A stretch of 64,000 nucleotides of DNA from Lawsonella sp012842085. GTDB taxonomy: Bacteria > Actinomycetota > Actinomycetes > Mycobacteriales > Mycobacteriaceae. The notes beneath the pieces were generated by a model. That model searched no databases. It was not told the DNA's origin and saw only the letters and a program-made list of their open reading frames with translations. Shown piece after piece: positions 42,468 to 51,638 of the stretch. The number at the start of each line of letters is the position of its first letter. The first letter of the stretch is position 1. Location of the stretch: assembly GCA_036749735.1 (NCBI GenBank), contig DAINXV010000001.1, positions 620,001 through 684,000 of the forward strand, in the 5' to 3' direction. Both the position numbers and the translations under genes were made by a program.

Positions 42468-43472
42468 ATGCGAAAAAGAGGTGGAACTGGACGGAAACCT
42501 CTCCCGCTCCGGGATGGGGTGGATCCCGTATGCTTCCGCCTCCCGCAACAATTGCCGCCCGAGTGGGAAGGCCTCCCCGCTGCAGAAATATTCCTGCACC
42601 GCTTCGACCGTAAACGGGAATTTTTGGCCGCTCAAATAGCAGCTGGCCAGGTAGTAGATGACGACGGGGAACCCATCACTTTTGAAACCCCCGCCCGGCG
42701 CGGACTGGGGATCTGGTCCTACCGTCCCCTGCCTGCCCAGGAAGCCCCGGTGCCCCTCGACATGCCGCGGATCTACCAGGATGAGCACATTTTGGTCATC
42801 GACAAGCCACACTTTCTGCCCACTATTCCGCGCGGTAAATTCGTTACCCACACTGCGCTAGTGCAGCTGCGGCGGGAACTAATGGCTGCCGGTTTGGACA
42901 CTGCTGCCGCAAACATCACACCTGCGCACCGGCTGGATCGACACACTGCCGGGGTACTGCTGTTTACGCTGCAGCCCGAGTTGCGCGGCGTTTTCCAAAA
43001 AGCTTTCGAAGACCAGCGAGTGCGGAAAACCTACTACGCGGTGGCACCGCTTCCCACCCCAGATAGCACTTATGGCGCTCCCCTGCTGGAGGGCGAATCC
43101 GTAGACATTCGCAGCCGGATTGAAGTATCCCGCAACCGCTTGGACTGCTATGAGGTGCCCGGACCCGTCAACTCCCACAGCACCATTCGCTTGGTGCGGG
43201 AACGACACGGCTACGGGCTTTATAAAGTGCGTCCGCACACCGGCAAAACCCACCAGATTCGGGTGCATATGCTGCATGCGGGAATTCCCATTGTGGGAGA
43301 TCCGTTGTATCCCACAGTGGCTCCGGACGTGCCGGATGAGGTCGGCAATCCGCGGAAAACACTACAATTGTTGGCAGCGGAACTTTTCGTCCCAACCCCG
43401 CCTGACCTGCTTGTCCCGCAGAGTTTTCAAAGTACGCGTAGACTGAGCTGGCCAGACGGAAGCACCACTTGA
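42468..43472 (+). CDS. RluA-family pseudouridine synthase
   Basis: These enzymes isomerise uridine to pseudouridine in rRNA or tRNA. The 334 residues contain VIDKPHFLPTIPRG (motif I), the catalytic Asp in PAHRLDRHTAGVLLFT (motif II), RKTYYAVA, and the late GLYKVRPHTGKTHQIRVHM and GDPLYP motifs. The N-terminal ~100 residues are longer than the minimal fold and lack an obvious S4 sequence. ATG 42468 has a weak upstream SD. The ABC transporter follows after 24 bp, probably by chance of spacing rather than function. The RNA target is not evident. Confidence 0.9.
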   Translation: MRKRGGTGRKPLPLRDGVDPVCFRLPQQLPPEWEGLPAAEIFLHRFDRKREFLAAQIAAGQVVDDDGEPITFETPARRGLGIWSYRPLPAQEAPVPLDMPRIYQDEHILVIDKPHFLPTIPRGKFVTHTALVQLRRELMAAGLDTAAANITPAHRLDRHTAGVLLFTLQPELRGVFQKAFEDQRVRKTYYAVAPLPTPDSTYGAPLLEGESVDIRSRIEVSRNRLDCYEVPGPVNSHSTIRLVRERHGYGLYKVRPHTGKTHQIRVHMLHAGIPIVGDPLYPTVAPDVPDEVGNPRKTLQLLAAELFVPTPPDLLVPQSFQSTRRLSWPDGSTT

Positions 43473-43496
43473 CGCCACCCGAGAGTGAGGACGCCG

Positions 43497-44252
43497 ATGA
43501 CTACTTCAGCAACTGCACCCGCTGCAGCCGCTCACAACATCACCAAAATCTATGGTGAAGGCGAGACTGAAGTGCGGGCACTGGACGGGGGTTCGGTCTC
43601 TTTCAAGCGGGGCGAATTCACCGCCATTATGGGGCCTTCGGGCTCCGGCAAATCCACGCTCATGCACTGCCTGGCAGGCCTGGACAGTGTGACCAGCGGC
43701 AAAGTCTCCGTCGGCAACATCGACATCACGTCCCTTAACGACGATCGCCTCACCCAGCTGCGCCGCGAACGCATTGGTTTCATTTTCCAGTCCTTCAACC
43801 TGATCCCCACCCTTAGTGCGGCCGAAAACATTACCCTTCCCATCGACATTGCTGGCCACAAACTAGACCAGGAGTGGATGGATGAAGTGGTGAAGAAGAT
43901 GCGGATTGATAACCGCCTCGACCATAAGCCCTCCGAACTGTCGGGTGGCCAGCAGCAGCGCGTCGCCTGCGCCCGCGCCATCGTCAGCCGCCCCGACATT
44001 ATTTTCGGCGACGAGCCCACTGGAAACTTGGACTCCAACTCCTCGCGCGACATGCTGCAAATTTTGCGCAGCGCGGTGGACGACTGGGGACAGACTGTCG
44101 TTATTGTGACCCACGATGCGAAGGCCGCCGCCTACGCCAACCGGGTGCTTTTCCTCTCCGACGGCCAGATTGTGCACGAGCTGGAAAACACCGACAATCC
44201 CCGGGAATCCCGGGACGCCATCTTGGACGTCATGATGAACCTGGAGAACTAG
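43497..44252 (+). CDS. ABC transporter ATP-binding protein (MacB/LolD type)
   Basis: The 251-residue ATPase has Walker A GPSGSGKST, Q-loop FIFQSFNLIPTLSA, signature LSGGQQQR, Walker B IIFGDEPTGNLD and H-loop VTHD. The sequence PSGSGKSTLMHCLAGLDSVTSG is typical of ATPases that partner FtsX-like (MacB/type VII) permeases, which do mechanical work on lipoproteins, peptides or antimicrobials rather than classical transport. ATG 43497 has GAGG six bases upstream; a GTG at 43485 is possible. The permease genes follow three bases after the stop. Confidence 0.94.
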   Translation: MTTSATAPAAAAHNITKIYGEGETEVRALDGGSVSFKRGEFTAIMGPSGSGKSTLMHCLAGLDSVTSGKVSVGNIDITSLNDDRLTQLRRERIGFIFQSFNLIPTLSAAENITLPIDIAGHKLDQEWMDEVVKKMRIDNRLDHKPSELSGGQQQRVACARAIVSRPDIIFGDEPTGNLDSNSSRDMLQILRSAVDDWGQTVVIVTHDAKAAAYANRVLFLSDGQIVHELENTDNPRESRDAILDVMMNLEN

Positions 44253-44255
44253 CCC

Positions 44256-45626
44256 ATGGCAGCTGACACCCAGACTCACGACGACACCAGCACTTCCTCG
44301 CGCAAACGGCGCCCCCGCCGCCGTCACCCCCTCCTGCGTGTAAGCCTTGCTAACCTGCTCGCCCACAAGGTGCGGCTGGCGTTGACGGTGCTGTCCGTAG
44401 TGCTGGGCACGGCGTTCATTTCTGCCAGCTTGGTGTTCACCGCCACCCTGGAGTCCTCCATTTCGCAGGTCTTCGACAACTCCATGAGTAAGGTCGATAT
44501 CCGCATTAGCACCGAAGACAGTATTGCGGCGGTGCCGATAGATGTGTGGAAAGAAGTGGCGGATGACGATGCAGTGGCAGGTACCCGGCCAGTCACCATC
44601 GGTGGGGTGATGCTGCTGGATAAAGAGGGGGAGGCTTCCAAAGATTTCAGCACCAACCGGGCAATAGCCACCGGGCTTTACGAAAACACCGGGGATTTGG
44701 ATAGCGACCGGACAATAGTGAAAGGCCGGCTCCCCCAGCGCGACGACGAAGTGGTGCTGGGTGAGAAACTAGCGGCGGCGAACGGCTACGAACTGGGCGA
44801 TGAGGTGCAGTTCATCTCCTCCCAGGGCGGTGTCGAAAAAGCCCGGCTGGTGGGGTTGGACAAGCTCGAAAACGATCCGGGCGTGAGGGAAATCCTGTTC
44901 ACTGAATCCCGCGCCCTCAAGATTCTCACCAATGGGGATGCGGTCGCCGGGGTGGATATTGACGTCAAAAACAATTTGGGGGAAGAGGGCGTCCAAGAGC
45001 TCAAAAAGAAACTGCAGAAAGCCTACCCCGACTACCAGGTGCAGACCGGCGCGGAAGTCGCGGAAGAGATTAACAGCCAACTCCAAAAGAGCCTCAACTT
45101 CTTCAACTACTTCCTGCTCGCCTTCGGCATTATTGCGCTGGTGGTCGGCACTTTCCTGATCTACAACACGTTCGCCATGATTGTGGCGCAGCGGATCCGG
45201 GAACTGGCGTTGCTGCGCGCCATCGGCACCACCCGCGGCCAAGTGGTGCGGTCGGTGCTGGGCGAGGCAGCAATAGTGGGCACTATTGGTTCTGCCATTG
45301 GGTTGGGTGTGGGTGTGGGCCTGGCCTTCGGGTTAGCGGAACTGATGGCGGCATTGGGGATGCCGCTGACCGAGACGGGCCTCAGTCTGCCCTGGACAGC
45401 CTTCGTGATTCCGATGGTGCTGGGTATTTTGGTAACGCTGGTGAGTGCCTGGGTGCCGGCCCGCCGGGCCGGTAAAACCCCGCCAGTGCAGGCCATGCTG
45501 CAAGACTCCACTACTGCCGTCGGCTCCCTGAAAATCCGCACCATCATTGGTGTGCTGGCACTGCTGGCAGGTATTGGTGTGGTGGTCTTTGGGGCCTGGA
45601 AGTGGAAGGCAAGATGGGGCTCCTGA
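44256..45626 (+). CDS. FtsX-like ABC permease, N-terminal half
   Basis: The 456 residues have TM1 (VRLALTVLSVVLGTAFISASLVF), an extracytoplasmic MacB-type domain (~65-275), a three-helix FtsX module (FNYFLLAFGIIALVVGTFLIYNTFAMIVAQRIRELALLRAIGTTRGQV...) and one more helix (TIIGVLALLAGIGVVVFGAWKW), then an abrupt stop at 45624. Actinobacterial permeases of this type are usually single ~850-residue proteins with two such modules; the second module continues in another frame from 45602/45614. So this is either the first of two coupled genes or the first part of a frameshifted one. The cytoplasmic N-terminus is Arg-rich. Confidence 0.88.
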   Translation: MAADTQTHDDTSTSSRKRRPRRRHPLLRVSLANLLAHKVRLALTVLSVVLGTAFISASLVFTATLESSISQVFDNSMSKVDIRISTEDSIAAVPIDVWKEVADDDAVAGTRPVTIGGVMLLDKEGEASKDFSTNRAIATGLYENTGDLDSDRTIVKGRLPQRDDEVVLGEKLAAANGYELGDEVQFISSQGGVEKARLVGLDKLENDPGVREILFTESRALKILTNGDAVAGVDIDVKNNLGEEGVQELKKKLQKAYPDYQVQTGAEVAEEINSQLQKSLNFFNYFLLAFGIIALVVGTFLIYNTFAMIVAQRIRELALLRAIGTTRGQVVRSVLGEAAIVGTIGSAIGLGVGVGLAFGLAELMAALGMPLTETGLSLPWTAFVIPMVLGILVTLVSAWVPARRAGKTPPVQAMLQDSTTAVGSLKIRTIIGVLALLAGIGVVVFGAWKWKARWGS

Positions 45627-46849
45627 CGGTGGGAGTGGGTGCTCTCGCCATGATCCTGGGACTGTTTTTGGCGGGCCCCGCCATGTCTACGCCCGCAATG
45701 AAAGGGCTAGGGCTTTTCCTGCGGCCGCTACCGTCCTACAAAACCACCGGCAAGATTGCGGTGCGGAATGCGCTGCGCAGTCCGGTGCGCACTGCCACCA
45801 CTTCTTTCGCACTCACCCTTGGTTTGCTGTTGGTGTCCATGGTGGGGGTCATGGGATCCTCCACCCAAGCCAGCATCAACAACATCATCACTGGCGGATT
45901 AAAGACAGATTTCGTGTTGACGGTACCGCAGGGCATGGGCATTCCGAAGCAGTTCGCCCCCGACATGTCGGACATGGTGGGTGTGCAGGACGCCTCCACC
46001 ATCTACTACGGGTTCACTGAAATTGATTCCGAAAGAATGGTGTTTACTACCGCCGATCAGGACGTAAGCAACCTGGTGAATTTTGAGGTGCTGGACGGCA
46101 AATACGATATTGATGGCGAAAGCCTGATGGTGTCGGAGGACTACGCGAAACGCAAAAACGTGAAGGCCGGATCCAAGCTGGAAGTGGAAACCCAGGAGGG
46201 CACCCGCAAAATTCCCATCGCTGGTGTTTACGCCCGCAATGCGATGCTGCAAGAAATGGTGGTGACCTACCCGCTCTACGAGAAGATCATGCCACCCAGC
46301 ATGCAGTTCGCGCTTTTCATCCTCATCAAATCGAATGGGATGTACGACCAGGCAACCATGAAAGCCCAGCTACAGAATGCCGTTGCCAAACTGAAAATTA
46401 TTCAAGTCGCCACCACCGAAGAGTTCTCCGGGGAGCAAGCCGAACTGATGAACGGGGTCCTTGCGGGACTGTATGCGCTGCTGGCGTTGTCGGTCATTAT
46501 TGCGATCCTGGGGGTGATTAACACCCTGGCTCTTTCGGTAACTGAACGCCGACAGGAGATTGGCATGCTGCGGGCTATTGGTATGGCGCGTGAACAGCTC
46601 CGCCACATGTTCTACCTGGAGAGCATCCTGCTGAGCATTTTCGGAACCGTGTTGGGTACTGCCACCGGCACTTTGGTGGGCTGGGCGCTCAGCCGTGCCA
46701 TGGTTCCTTATGGATTGGTGGATGTGCTGATTCCGTGGCAAATGATCCTGGGAGTGCTGGTTGGCTCCATTGTGGTGGGTGTGATTGCGGCTTTGGGCCC
46801 GGCTGCCCGCGCTGCAAAAATCAGCCCCTTGAAGGCAATCGCCGATTAG
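45614..46849 (+). CDS. FtsX-like ABC permease, C-terminal half
   Basis: From ATG 45614 (GGAAGG four bases upstream; GTG 45602 also possible) the 411 residues begin directly with a helix (GLLTVGVGALAMILGLFLAGPAM), then IAVRNALRSPVRTATTSFALTLGLLLVSMVGVMG, the second extracytoplasmic domain (~85-275) and the second FtsX module (LALSVIIAILGVINTLALSVTERRQEIGMLRAIGMAREQ). The start overlaps the end of the N-terminal half by 13 bp. The break falls between two helices that are normally adjacent in one chain, in a stretch rich in GGAAGTGGAAGG. Both halves look complete, so function may be preserved as a heteromer. Confidence 0.85.
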   Translation: MGLLTVGVGALAMILGLFLAGPAMSTPAMKGLGLFLRPLPSYKTTGKIAVRNALRSPVRTATTSFALTLGLLLVSMVGVMGSSTQASINNIITGGLKTDFVLTVPQGMGIPKQFAPDMSDMVGVQDASTIYYGFTEIDSERMVFTTADQDVSNLVNFEVLDGKYDIDGESLMVSEDYAKRKNVKAGSKLEVETQEGTRKIPIAGVYARNAMLQEMVVTYPLYEKIMPPSMQFALFILIKSNGMYDQATMKAQLQNAVAKLKIIQVATTEEFSGEQAELMNGVLAGLYALLALSVIIAILGVINTLALSVTERRQEIGMLRAIGMAREQLRHMFYLESILLSIFGTVLGTATGTLVGWALSRAMVPYGLVDVLIPWQMILGVLVGSIVVGVIAALGPAARAAKISPLKAIAD

Positions 46850-47199
46850 CACAACGCTGGGACTATGCCAGCTGAGGCCGGTTTTTGGCAAGAAATGAGC
46901 CCATTGCGCAGAAAAGTTTCCATCGGGAACTAATTTGTTGACAGTCCCGCTGGGGTGTCTGGTGGATGTTTCTCCCAGCTATCGCGGTTTTAGCGGGGAC
47001 GAATTTTGGGACAGCGCCACTTGACCGCAAATTCATAGGTTTATCAGCTGCCACTTATGTAAAACCTAGTTAGGCTGGATACATGGATGTGCAGGAACTG
47101 CACCAGTTTGTGCACGCCTTTTAGTTAGAGAAGTTAATAGTGTTAGTCCCCTCAGCCGATGTGAAATCCGCTGCGGAACCACACGGAAAGGAGGGCGCC
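46850..47199. promoter_or_regulatory. Intergenic region before the second NYN gene
   Basis: The 350 bp have no protein-like frame beyond a 13-codon ATG frame (47083-47124). TTGACC occurs at 47021-47026 without a good -10. A TTG at 47140 is in frame with the NYN gene but the AAGGAGG before 47200 marks the true start. No strong hairpin was seen after the permease stop. Confidence 0.35.
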
Positions 47200-48681
47200 A
47201 TGGTTGACCGTGTTGAAATTTTTGTCGACACTTCTTACCTATTAGCGAGTTTTTACAACTCATGGACCACCGGCGCCAGAGCCCAATTAGAAATAGATTT
47301 ACCTGCAGTTACTGAACACCTCAACGATGTAGTTACGAAAAAGCTAGACCTACCCGTATTTAGACAATTCTGGTATGACGGAATCCCCGATTCCGGCCCA
47401 CACCGCTACCAACGCACCCTGCGCCACATTGATGGCGTGCAGCTGCGTGCCGGCCAACTCATCGAGTGGGGCGACCGCCGCACCCAGAAAGGTGTCGATA
47501 CCCGCCTAGTGGCCGACATGGTGCTGCATGCGGTGCGCGGACATGTGAATGAGATTGTTCTGGTGTCCGGTGACGCCGACATGATCCCCGGCGTGCAGGT
47601 CGCCATTGAGCACGGTGTGCGTGTCCATTTGATTGGTTTCGGATGGGACTCCATGTCCAACTCCCTCCGCTCCGCCTGCGACACCGTCACCGTCTTGGAC
47701 CCGCGGGATGACTTCGAAGAATGCATGCACATTGAGGTGCTGGAAGCGTTCACACCTGCCGACGCCAAGTCCGGAGCCGATAGCGATGCGGATGACGACG
47801 CCGACACTGCCGCAGCCTCCTCTACCGACCAAGATGGAGAGGTGGCAGCAGAGGACGCGAAAGGTGCGGATGACGGTGTGGATCCGAACCTCGACAGTGA
47901 AGAGTCCCCGGAGGTTGTGCACTCGGTACCGTTAATACGGCCCGTCATGTCCCCGGGGAAGGCTGGCCGCCGCGGTGCACCCGCCCGCGTGCGCACGCAG
48001 CATGCGGTGGTGGAGGAGGACACCAAGTCCGACCAGCCCGCGGATCGCGAAGAGAAGAAACGCGAACCCCAGCAACAGCAACAGCAACCGGCAGCCGCAC
48101 AGAAGCCGGGGGCAGACCGCGCGGAAACCTCCAGCAGCACCGAAGCTAAAACGGAGCAGGCCGAGAAGCCAGCGAAAGCCGCTGCGGAGAAAACCACGGC
48201 GGAGAAGGACACCGCTGCGGAAGAGAAGGTGGTGAAGGCGGCCGAAAAGAAGAAGGAGACGGCAGAGAACCCGACCATGCCGGATGCCGACTTCCACAAG
48301 TCCCGCCTGCAAGACCACGATGCCGAGCGGAAACCACAACGGCGGCCGTTACCCAGCATGATGGCGCAGAAGCGGCGCCCCATGCAGCGGTCGCGCTATG
48401 TACCTCTCCCCTACGACGAGGTGTGGGAAAGCGCCGGCAACCAGACGCCTTTCGACATTGGGCAGCAGTACGCAATGTGGTGGTACAACAATGCGGCCAC
48501 CCCAGAGCAACGCACCAATGCCCACACGCTCACTGGCGGCGGGCTTCCCACCGAGGTGGATCGTCCACTCCTGCAGTTCGCCTGCCAAACCTTGGATGCC
48601 TACACCTTGAGTGATTCGCAGCGCGTCAACCTGCGCGACGGTTTCCACATGGGGATCCGCGGCATCCTTATGGGGCACTAG
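47200..48681 (+). CDS. NYN-domain (LabA/DUF88-like) protein with long disordered middle
   Basis: Residues 1-~180 are a NYN/PIN-like domain: VEIFVDTSYLL (first acidic residue), FWYDGIPDSG, QKGVDTRLVADMVLHA, VLVSGDADMIPGVQVAIEHGVRVHLIGF and TVTVLDPRDDF; this fold usually cleaves RNA. Residues ~190-385 are low-complexity Asp/Ala/Glu/Lys with a short poly-Gln, and ~385-493 form a conserved-looking C-terminal domain starting at the basic RPLPSMMAQKRRPMQRSRYVPLPYDEVW. ATG 47200 has AAGGAGG five bases upstream. It is monocistronic with a strong terminator. Role unknown; RNA turnover is likely. Confidence 0.82.
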   Translation: MVDRVEIFVDTSYLLASFYNSWTTGARAQLEIDLPAVTEHLNDVVTKKLDLPVFRQFWYDGIPDSGPHRYQRTLRHIDGVQLRAGQLIEWGDRRTQKGVDTRLVADMVLHAVRGHVNEIVLVSGDADMIPGVQVAIEHGVRVHLIGFGWDSMSNSLRSACDTVTVLDPRDDFEECMHIEVLEAFTPADAKSGADSDADDDADTAAASSTDQDGEVAAEDAKGADDGVDPNLDSEESPEVVHSVPLIRPVMSPGKAGRRGAPARVRTQHAVVEEDTKSDQPADREEKKREPQQQQQQPAAAQKPGADRAETSSSTEAKTEQAEKPAKAAAEKTTAEKDTAAEEKVVKAAEKKKETAENPTMPDADFHKSRLQDHDAERKPQRRPLPSMMAQKRRPMQRSRYVPLPYDEVWESAGNQTPFDIGQQYAMWWYNNAATPEQRTNAHTLTGGGLPTEVDRPLLQFACQTLDAYTLSDSQRVNLRDGFHMGIRGILMGH

Positions 48682-48692
48682 TAAATAAGAGC

Positions 48693-48732
48693 AAAGATTG
48701 AGTGCCATCGGGGAAGATGGCACTCAATCTTT
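48693..48732 (+). terminator. Terminator after the second NYN gene
   Basis: A perfect 17-bp stem (48693-48709 and 48716-48732) with loop GGGGAA begins 12 bases after the stop and is followed by CTCTCTCC. Confidence 0.85.
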
Positions 48733-48749
48733 CTCTCTCCAACAACCTA

Positions 48750-48819
48750 CTAGTTTGTATCCCAAACGGTTGACCCGCTTTAAGCCTTCAAATAGCGGGC
48801 GTTTCGTTCGACAAACTAG
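48750..48819. repeat. Long three-step imperfect hairpin
   Basis: Nested complementary arms: CTAGTTTGT (48750-48758) with ACAAACTAG (48811-48819); AAACG (48764-48768) with CGTTT (48800-48804); CCCGCT (48774-48779) with AGCGGG (48794-48799). It lies downstream of phoD on the minus strand and behind a separate strong terminator on the plus strand. It may end phoD transcription or be a structured RNA. Confidence 0.5.
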
Positions 48820-48864
48820 AAGGAAGCTTTATGTGGCACTAGTTGGCGGCGGTAGTGTCCGAAA

Positions 48865-50727
48865 CTAGTACTTGAGGGGGCGCTTCACCTCGTAGAGGGC
48901 GCTGCGGTTGGCGGCGGTAGCGTAGCTGCGATCCCAATGCTTGCCGGTCTTCGGGTCGGACTTGTTGTCCACGTAGAAGAAGTCACACTGGGTGAAGTTC
49001 CGGTTGACCTCCACAATGGAGTATCCGTGCTTCGCCATCTCCAGGTACTTAATGTGCTGGTTGGCTACCTTGATGGCCTCTGCGGCGGTACGGATCAACG
49101 GATCTTCTTCAGACAGCGGCAGCTTGACTGCGTCGAACACAATGTCGTCCACGTTGGAGGCCGAGATGGAGGTACCGATGAATTCGACACCCACCCGACG
49201 ACCGTTCATATCGCCATTGGCCTTCTGGTAGAGGTCGTTGGCGAAGGACATGTGGATATCGCCGGTAACCGCCACAACGTTCTTCACGTTGTTCTTGGCG
49301 ATGGCGTCAAAGAGGCGCTGACGATCCCACTGGTATCCGTCCCACTGGTCCGAGTTGAACACAATGCCGTGCGAAGGTTTGCCGGCCTTGTAGGCAACGA
49401 AGTCGTTGATCTTCGGGTTGAGGGGAGGGATTTGGAGGGGTGCCATCATGACCGGGTTGCCAATGACCTTCCACTGGCAGGGGGACTTGACGACATTGTT
49501 GCGCAACCAATCCATCTGCTGCTTGCCGCCGATGCTGTGGTTGGGGTCGTCAATTTTGTCCATGTTCTGCTCGTCCCGGTAGGAGCGCAGGTCGAGGACA
49601 CTCATATCCATGAGGGTGCCGAAGCGGAAGTAGCGGTACAGGTGTCCGTTCTTCAAACTGTTGACGCGGGTGGGCATCCACTCGAAGTAGGCACGGGCGG
49701 AGTCGGCCTTGCGGCTGTGCCAGTTGCCTTCGAATTCGGGCTGGTGGTTGACGGCGCCATCAATGTAGGCGTTGTCGGCGGACTCATGGTCGTCCCAGGT
49801 CACAATGAACGGGTAGGTGGCCTGGCAGTACTGCAGGTCCGGATCCGTCTTGGTGTTGGCGTGGCGACGGCGGTAGTGCTCCAGTTTGATGGTTTCGTCC
49901 GGGAATTCGTGGTGGCGGACGCGGCCGTAGCGGCCAGTGTAGCCGTTGGTCTCGTACTCGTAGAACCAGTCACCCAGGTGCACTACGAAGTCCAGGTCGC
50001 CGCGGTCTGCGAGGAACCGGTAGGTGGACCAGTAGCCGGCTTCCCAGTTGGAGCAGGACAGGAACGCGAAGCGGATGCGCTTATTGTGGGCGTTGTAGGC
50101 CGGGGCGGTTTGGGTGCAGCCGACGGGACTGACTGCGCCCTGGGCCGGGCCGTCCAACACGGTGAAGCGGTAGACGTAACGGGTGTCGGGTTTCAGCCCG
50201 GTGGCATCCACTTTCACAGTGAAGTCGCGATGGGCGTTGGTGGTTACAACGCCGGAACGAACCGCACTGGTGAATTTGCGGGATTTACCGTTGCGGACTC
50301 CAATTTCCCATTTGACACGAACCGGGGTGCCTTTGCCGGAGCCAGGAGTCCAGGTGCGCTTCTGGGTTACGCGAGTCCACAGAATGACCGCGTCGGGCAG
50401 CGGATCACCAGAGGTGATGCCGTGCACGAAGACATTGGTGGAGTAAGGAGAGCTGGCGCCTTTCGGTGCGGAACCTTTGCGGGCGCGGGAGGCCTTAGCC
50501 CAGGCCTCTTCGCTCTTCTCGTTGGGCTCAACGTCCGTGGCGAGATCCGCGGTGGGATTAATGTTTACGCCAGTGGCACGGGCAGTTGCGCTCTTGGGTA
50601 GGACGGTGCCTGCTGCTCCTAGGGCGAGGCCAGCGGCAGAGGCTTTAAGAATGCTGCGACGGGTGAAGGACTTTTGGGCGTCCTCATCCTCCATCGAGGG
50701 TTCAGGGTTATTGGAGATATTAGACAT
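48865..50727 (-). CDS. phoD: PhoD-type alkaline phosphatase/phosphodiesterase, Tat-secreted
   Basis: PhoD enzymes are metal-dependent phosphomonoesterases/diesterases secreted to scavenge phosphate. The 620 residues carry a twin-arginine signal (FTRRSILKASAAG, RR at 23-24), a PhoD N-terminal domain (~95-215; NVFVHGITSGDPLPDAVILWTR) and the metallophosphatase domain with the conserved SCSNWEAGYW (metal Cys), HLGDWFYEYE, TWDDHESADNAY, LDLRSYRDEQ, IGNPVMMAPL and VTGDIHMSFANDL. ATG 50727 is used. A Pho-box-like direct repeat lies ~135 bp upstream, consistent with phosphate-starvation control. Monocistronic. Confidence 0.95.
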   Translation of the reverse strand: MSNISNNPEPSMEDEDAQKSFTRRSILKASAAGLALGAAGTVLPKSATARATGVNINPTADLATDVEPNEKSEEAWAKASRARKGSAPKGASSPYSTNVFVHGITSGDPLPDAVILWTRVTQKRTWTPGSGKGTPVRVKWEIGVRNGKSRKFTSAVRSGVVTTNAHRDFTVKVDATGLKPDTRYVYRFTVLDGPAQGAVSPVGCTQTAPAYNAHNKRIRFAFLSCSNWEAGYWSTYRFLADRGDLDFVVHLGDWFYEYETNGYTGRYGRVRHHEFPDETIKLEHYRRRHANTKTDPDLQYCQATYPFIVTWDDHESADNAYIDGAVNHQPEFEGNWHSRKADSARAYFEWMPTRVNSLKNGHLYRYFRFGTLMDMSVLDLRSYRDEQNMDKIDDPNHSIGGKQQMDWLRNNVVKSPCQWKVIGNPVMMAPLQIPPLNPKINDFVAYKAGKPSHGIVFNSDQWDGYQWDRQRLFDAIAKNNVKNVVAVTGDIHMSFANDLYQKANGDMNGRRVGVEFIGTSISASNVDDIVFDAVKLPLSEEDPLIRTAAEAIKVANQHIKYLEMAKHGYSIVEVNRNFTQCDFFYVDNKSDPKTGKHWDRSYATAANRSALYEVKRPLKY

Positions 50728-50854
50728 GCGATTATCTTCTCATGTCTAAGTTGTGAAAAATTCAAAATGCGCTGGTAGAAAATAATTTTGGGGTGTTATT
50801 AAATCTTTTAAATACAGGTGCAGCTTGGCTGTAACTTTAGCTACCACCATGGCG

Positions 50855-50881
50855 CTTAACGTTAAACTTCAGTTAACTTCA
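50855..50881 (-). promoter_or_regulatory. Pho-box-like direct repeats upstream of phoD
   Basis: On the minus strand TGAAGTTAAC and TGAAGTTTAAC follow each other (50881-50861), giving TTAAC cores 11 bases apart, with a further GTTAAG next to them. PhoP-type regulators bind 11-bp direct repeats. No experimental link; the match is to spacing and core only. Confidence 0.45.
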
Positions 50882-50946
50882 AATGCCAGGGATATAACCC
50901 CACAATAAACAGATTCAAGTACTGATTGAGACTTTCCGGAAAAGCG

Positions 50947-51597
50947 TTATGCGGAAGTGTTTCCGGTAGCGGTATCCACCATTCCCAAGATCACCTGGGT
51001 GATGGTGTCAATAACTTCCTCAACCGGAGCGCCGTCATCCACCGCCCGGAATCCCACCCCCAGTTGTGCCATAGTGAGCGCCACATAAATATCGGGATTG
51101 TCGGAAACTAGTTCCTCCCAGGTTTCCCGCAGATGCGCATTCGCGTGCTCATGCACCTCATCCACGTCAACCCCCGCTTTGGTGAACGTGCTGCGGTTGT
51201 CGATGCTGGCGGTGCGTGGTTTTTCGGGATTGTGGGCATTGTCGGCAGCCACCACAATATTGCGCAGCCAACCATGCGAAGAGGTTGCAGCTTGGCGAAG
51301 GTTGGCGGCAATCCAGGCCGCTAGCCACTCACGCGGATCCGTAATGTCAGCGGTGGCTTCCGCTACGGCCTTCATCCAGCGCGGCATGTAGCGTTTGATG
51401 ACCATGCCCCGCAGATCGTCTACCGATTTCACGTAACGATAGATACTATTACGGGCAATACCGGCACGCTTAGCAATGGCGGAAGCGGTCAGTTTTCCCT
51501 CCGGCTCATTGCGCAGAATGTCTTCAGCAGCGTCAACTAGAGCAGTCTCGATATTTTCGCGATGTTCTTTAATAGTTTTCGCTGCGATTCTGGGCAT
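50947..51597 (-). CDS. TetR/AcrR-family repressor
   Basis: The 216 residues have an N-terminal helix-turn-helix (ALVDAAEDILRNEPEGKLTASAIAKRAGIARNSIYRYVKSVDDL, residues ~19-62) and an all-helical ligand-binding C-terminal domain. It is divergent from an MFS exporter with a 122-bp gap containing a near-perfect palindrome, the usual layout of a local efflux repressor. ATG 51597 is preceded by AGGAGG. The inducer is unknown. Confidence 0.92.
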   Translation of the reverse strand: MPRIAAKTIKEHRENIETALVDAAEDILRNEPEGKLTASAIAKRAGIARNSIYRYVKSVDDLRGMVIKRYMPRWMKAVAEATADITDPREWLAAWIAANLRQAATSSHGWLRNIVVAADNAHNPEKPRTASIDNRSTFTKAGVDVDEVHEHANAHLRETWEELVSDNPDIYVALTMAQLGVGFRAVDDGAPVEEVIDTITQVILGMVDTATGNTSA

Positions 51598-51638
51598 TGA
51601 GAGGGACCTCCTGTTTAATAACTAATTGTAACCACATG

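Noticed and set aside
47083..47124. 13-codon frame before the second NYN gene as a leader peptide
   Set aside because: No run of one amino acid, no clear promoter next to it and no paired hairpins; a chance frame.
48823..48841. Tiny ATG-TGG-CAC-TAG frame after an AAGGA
   Set aside because: Three codons only; no evidence of function.
48842..48920. Repeat of GTTGGCGGCGGTAG just past and inside the phoD 3' end
   Set aside because: A single 14-bp match of GC-rich sequence; probably a small local duplication without function.
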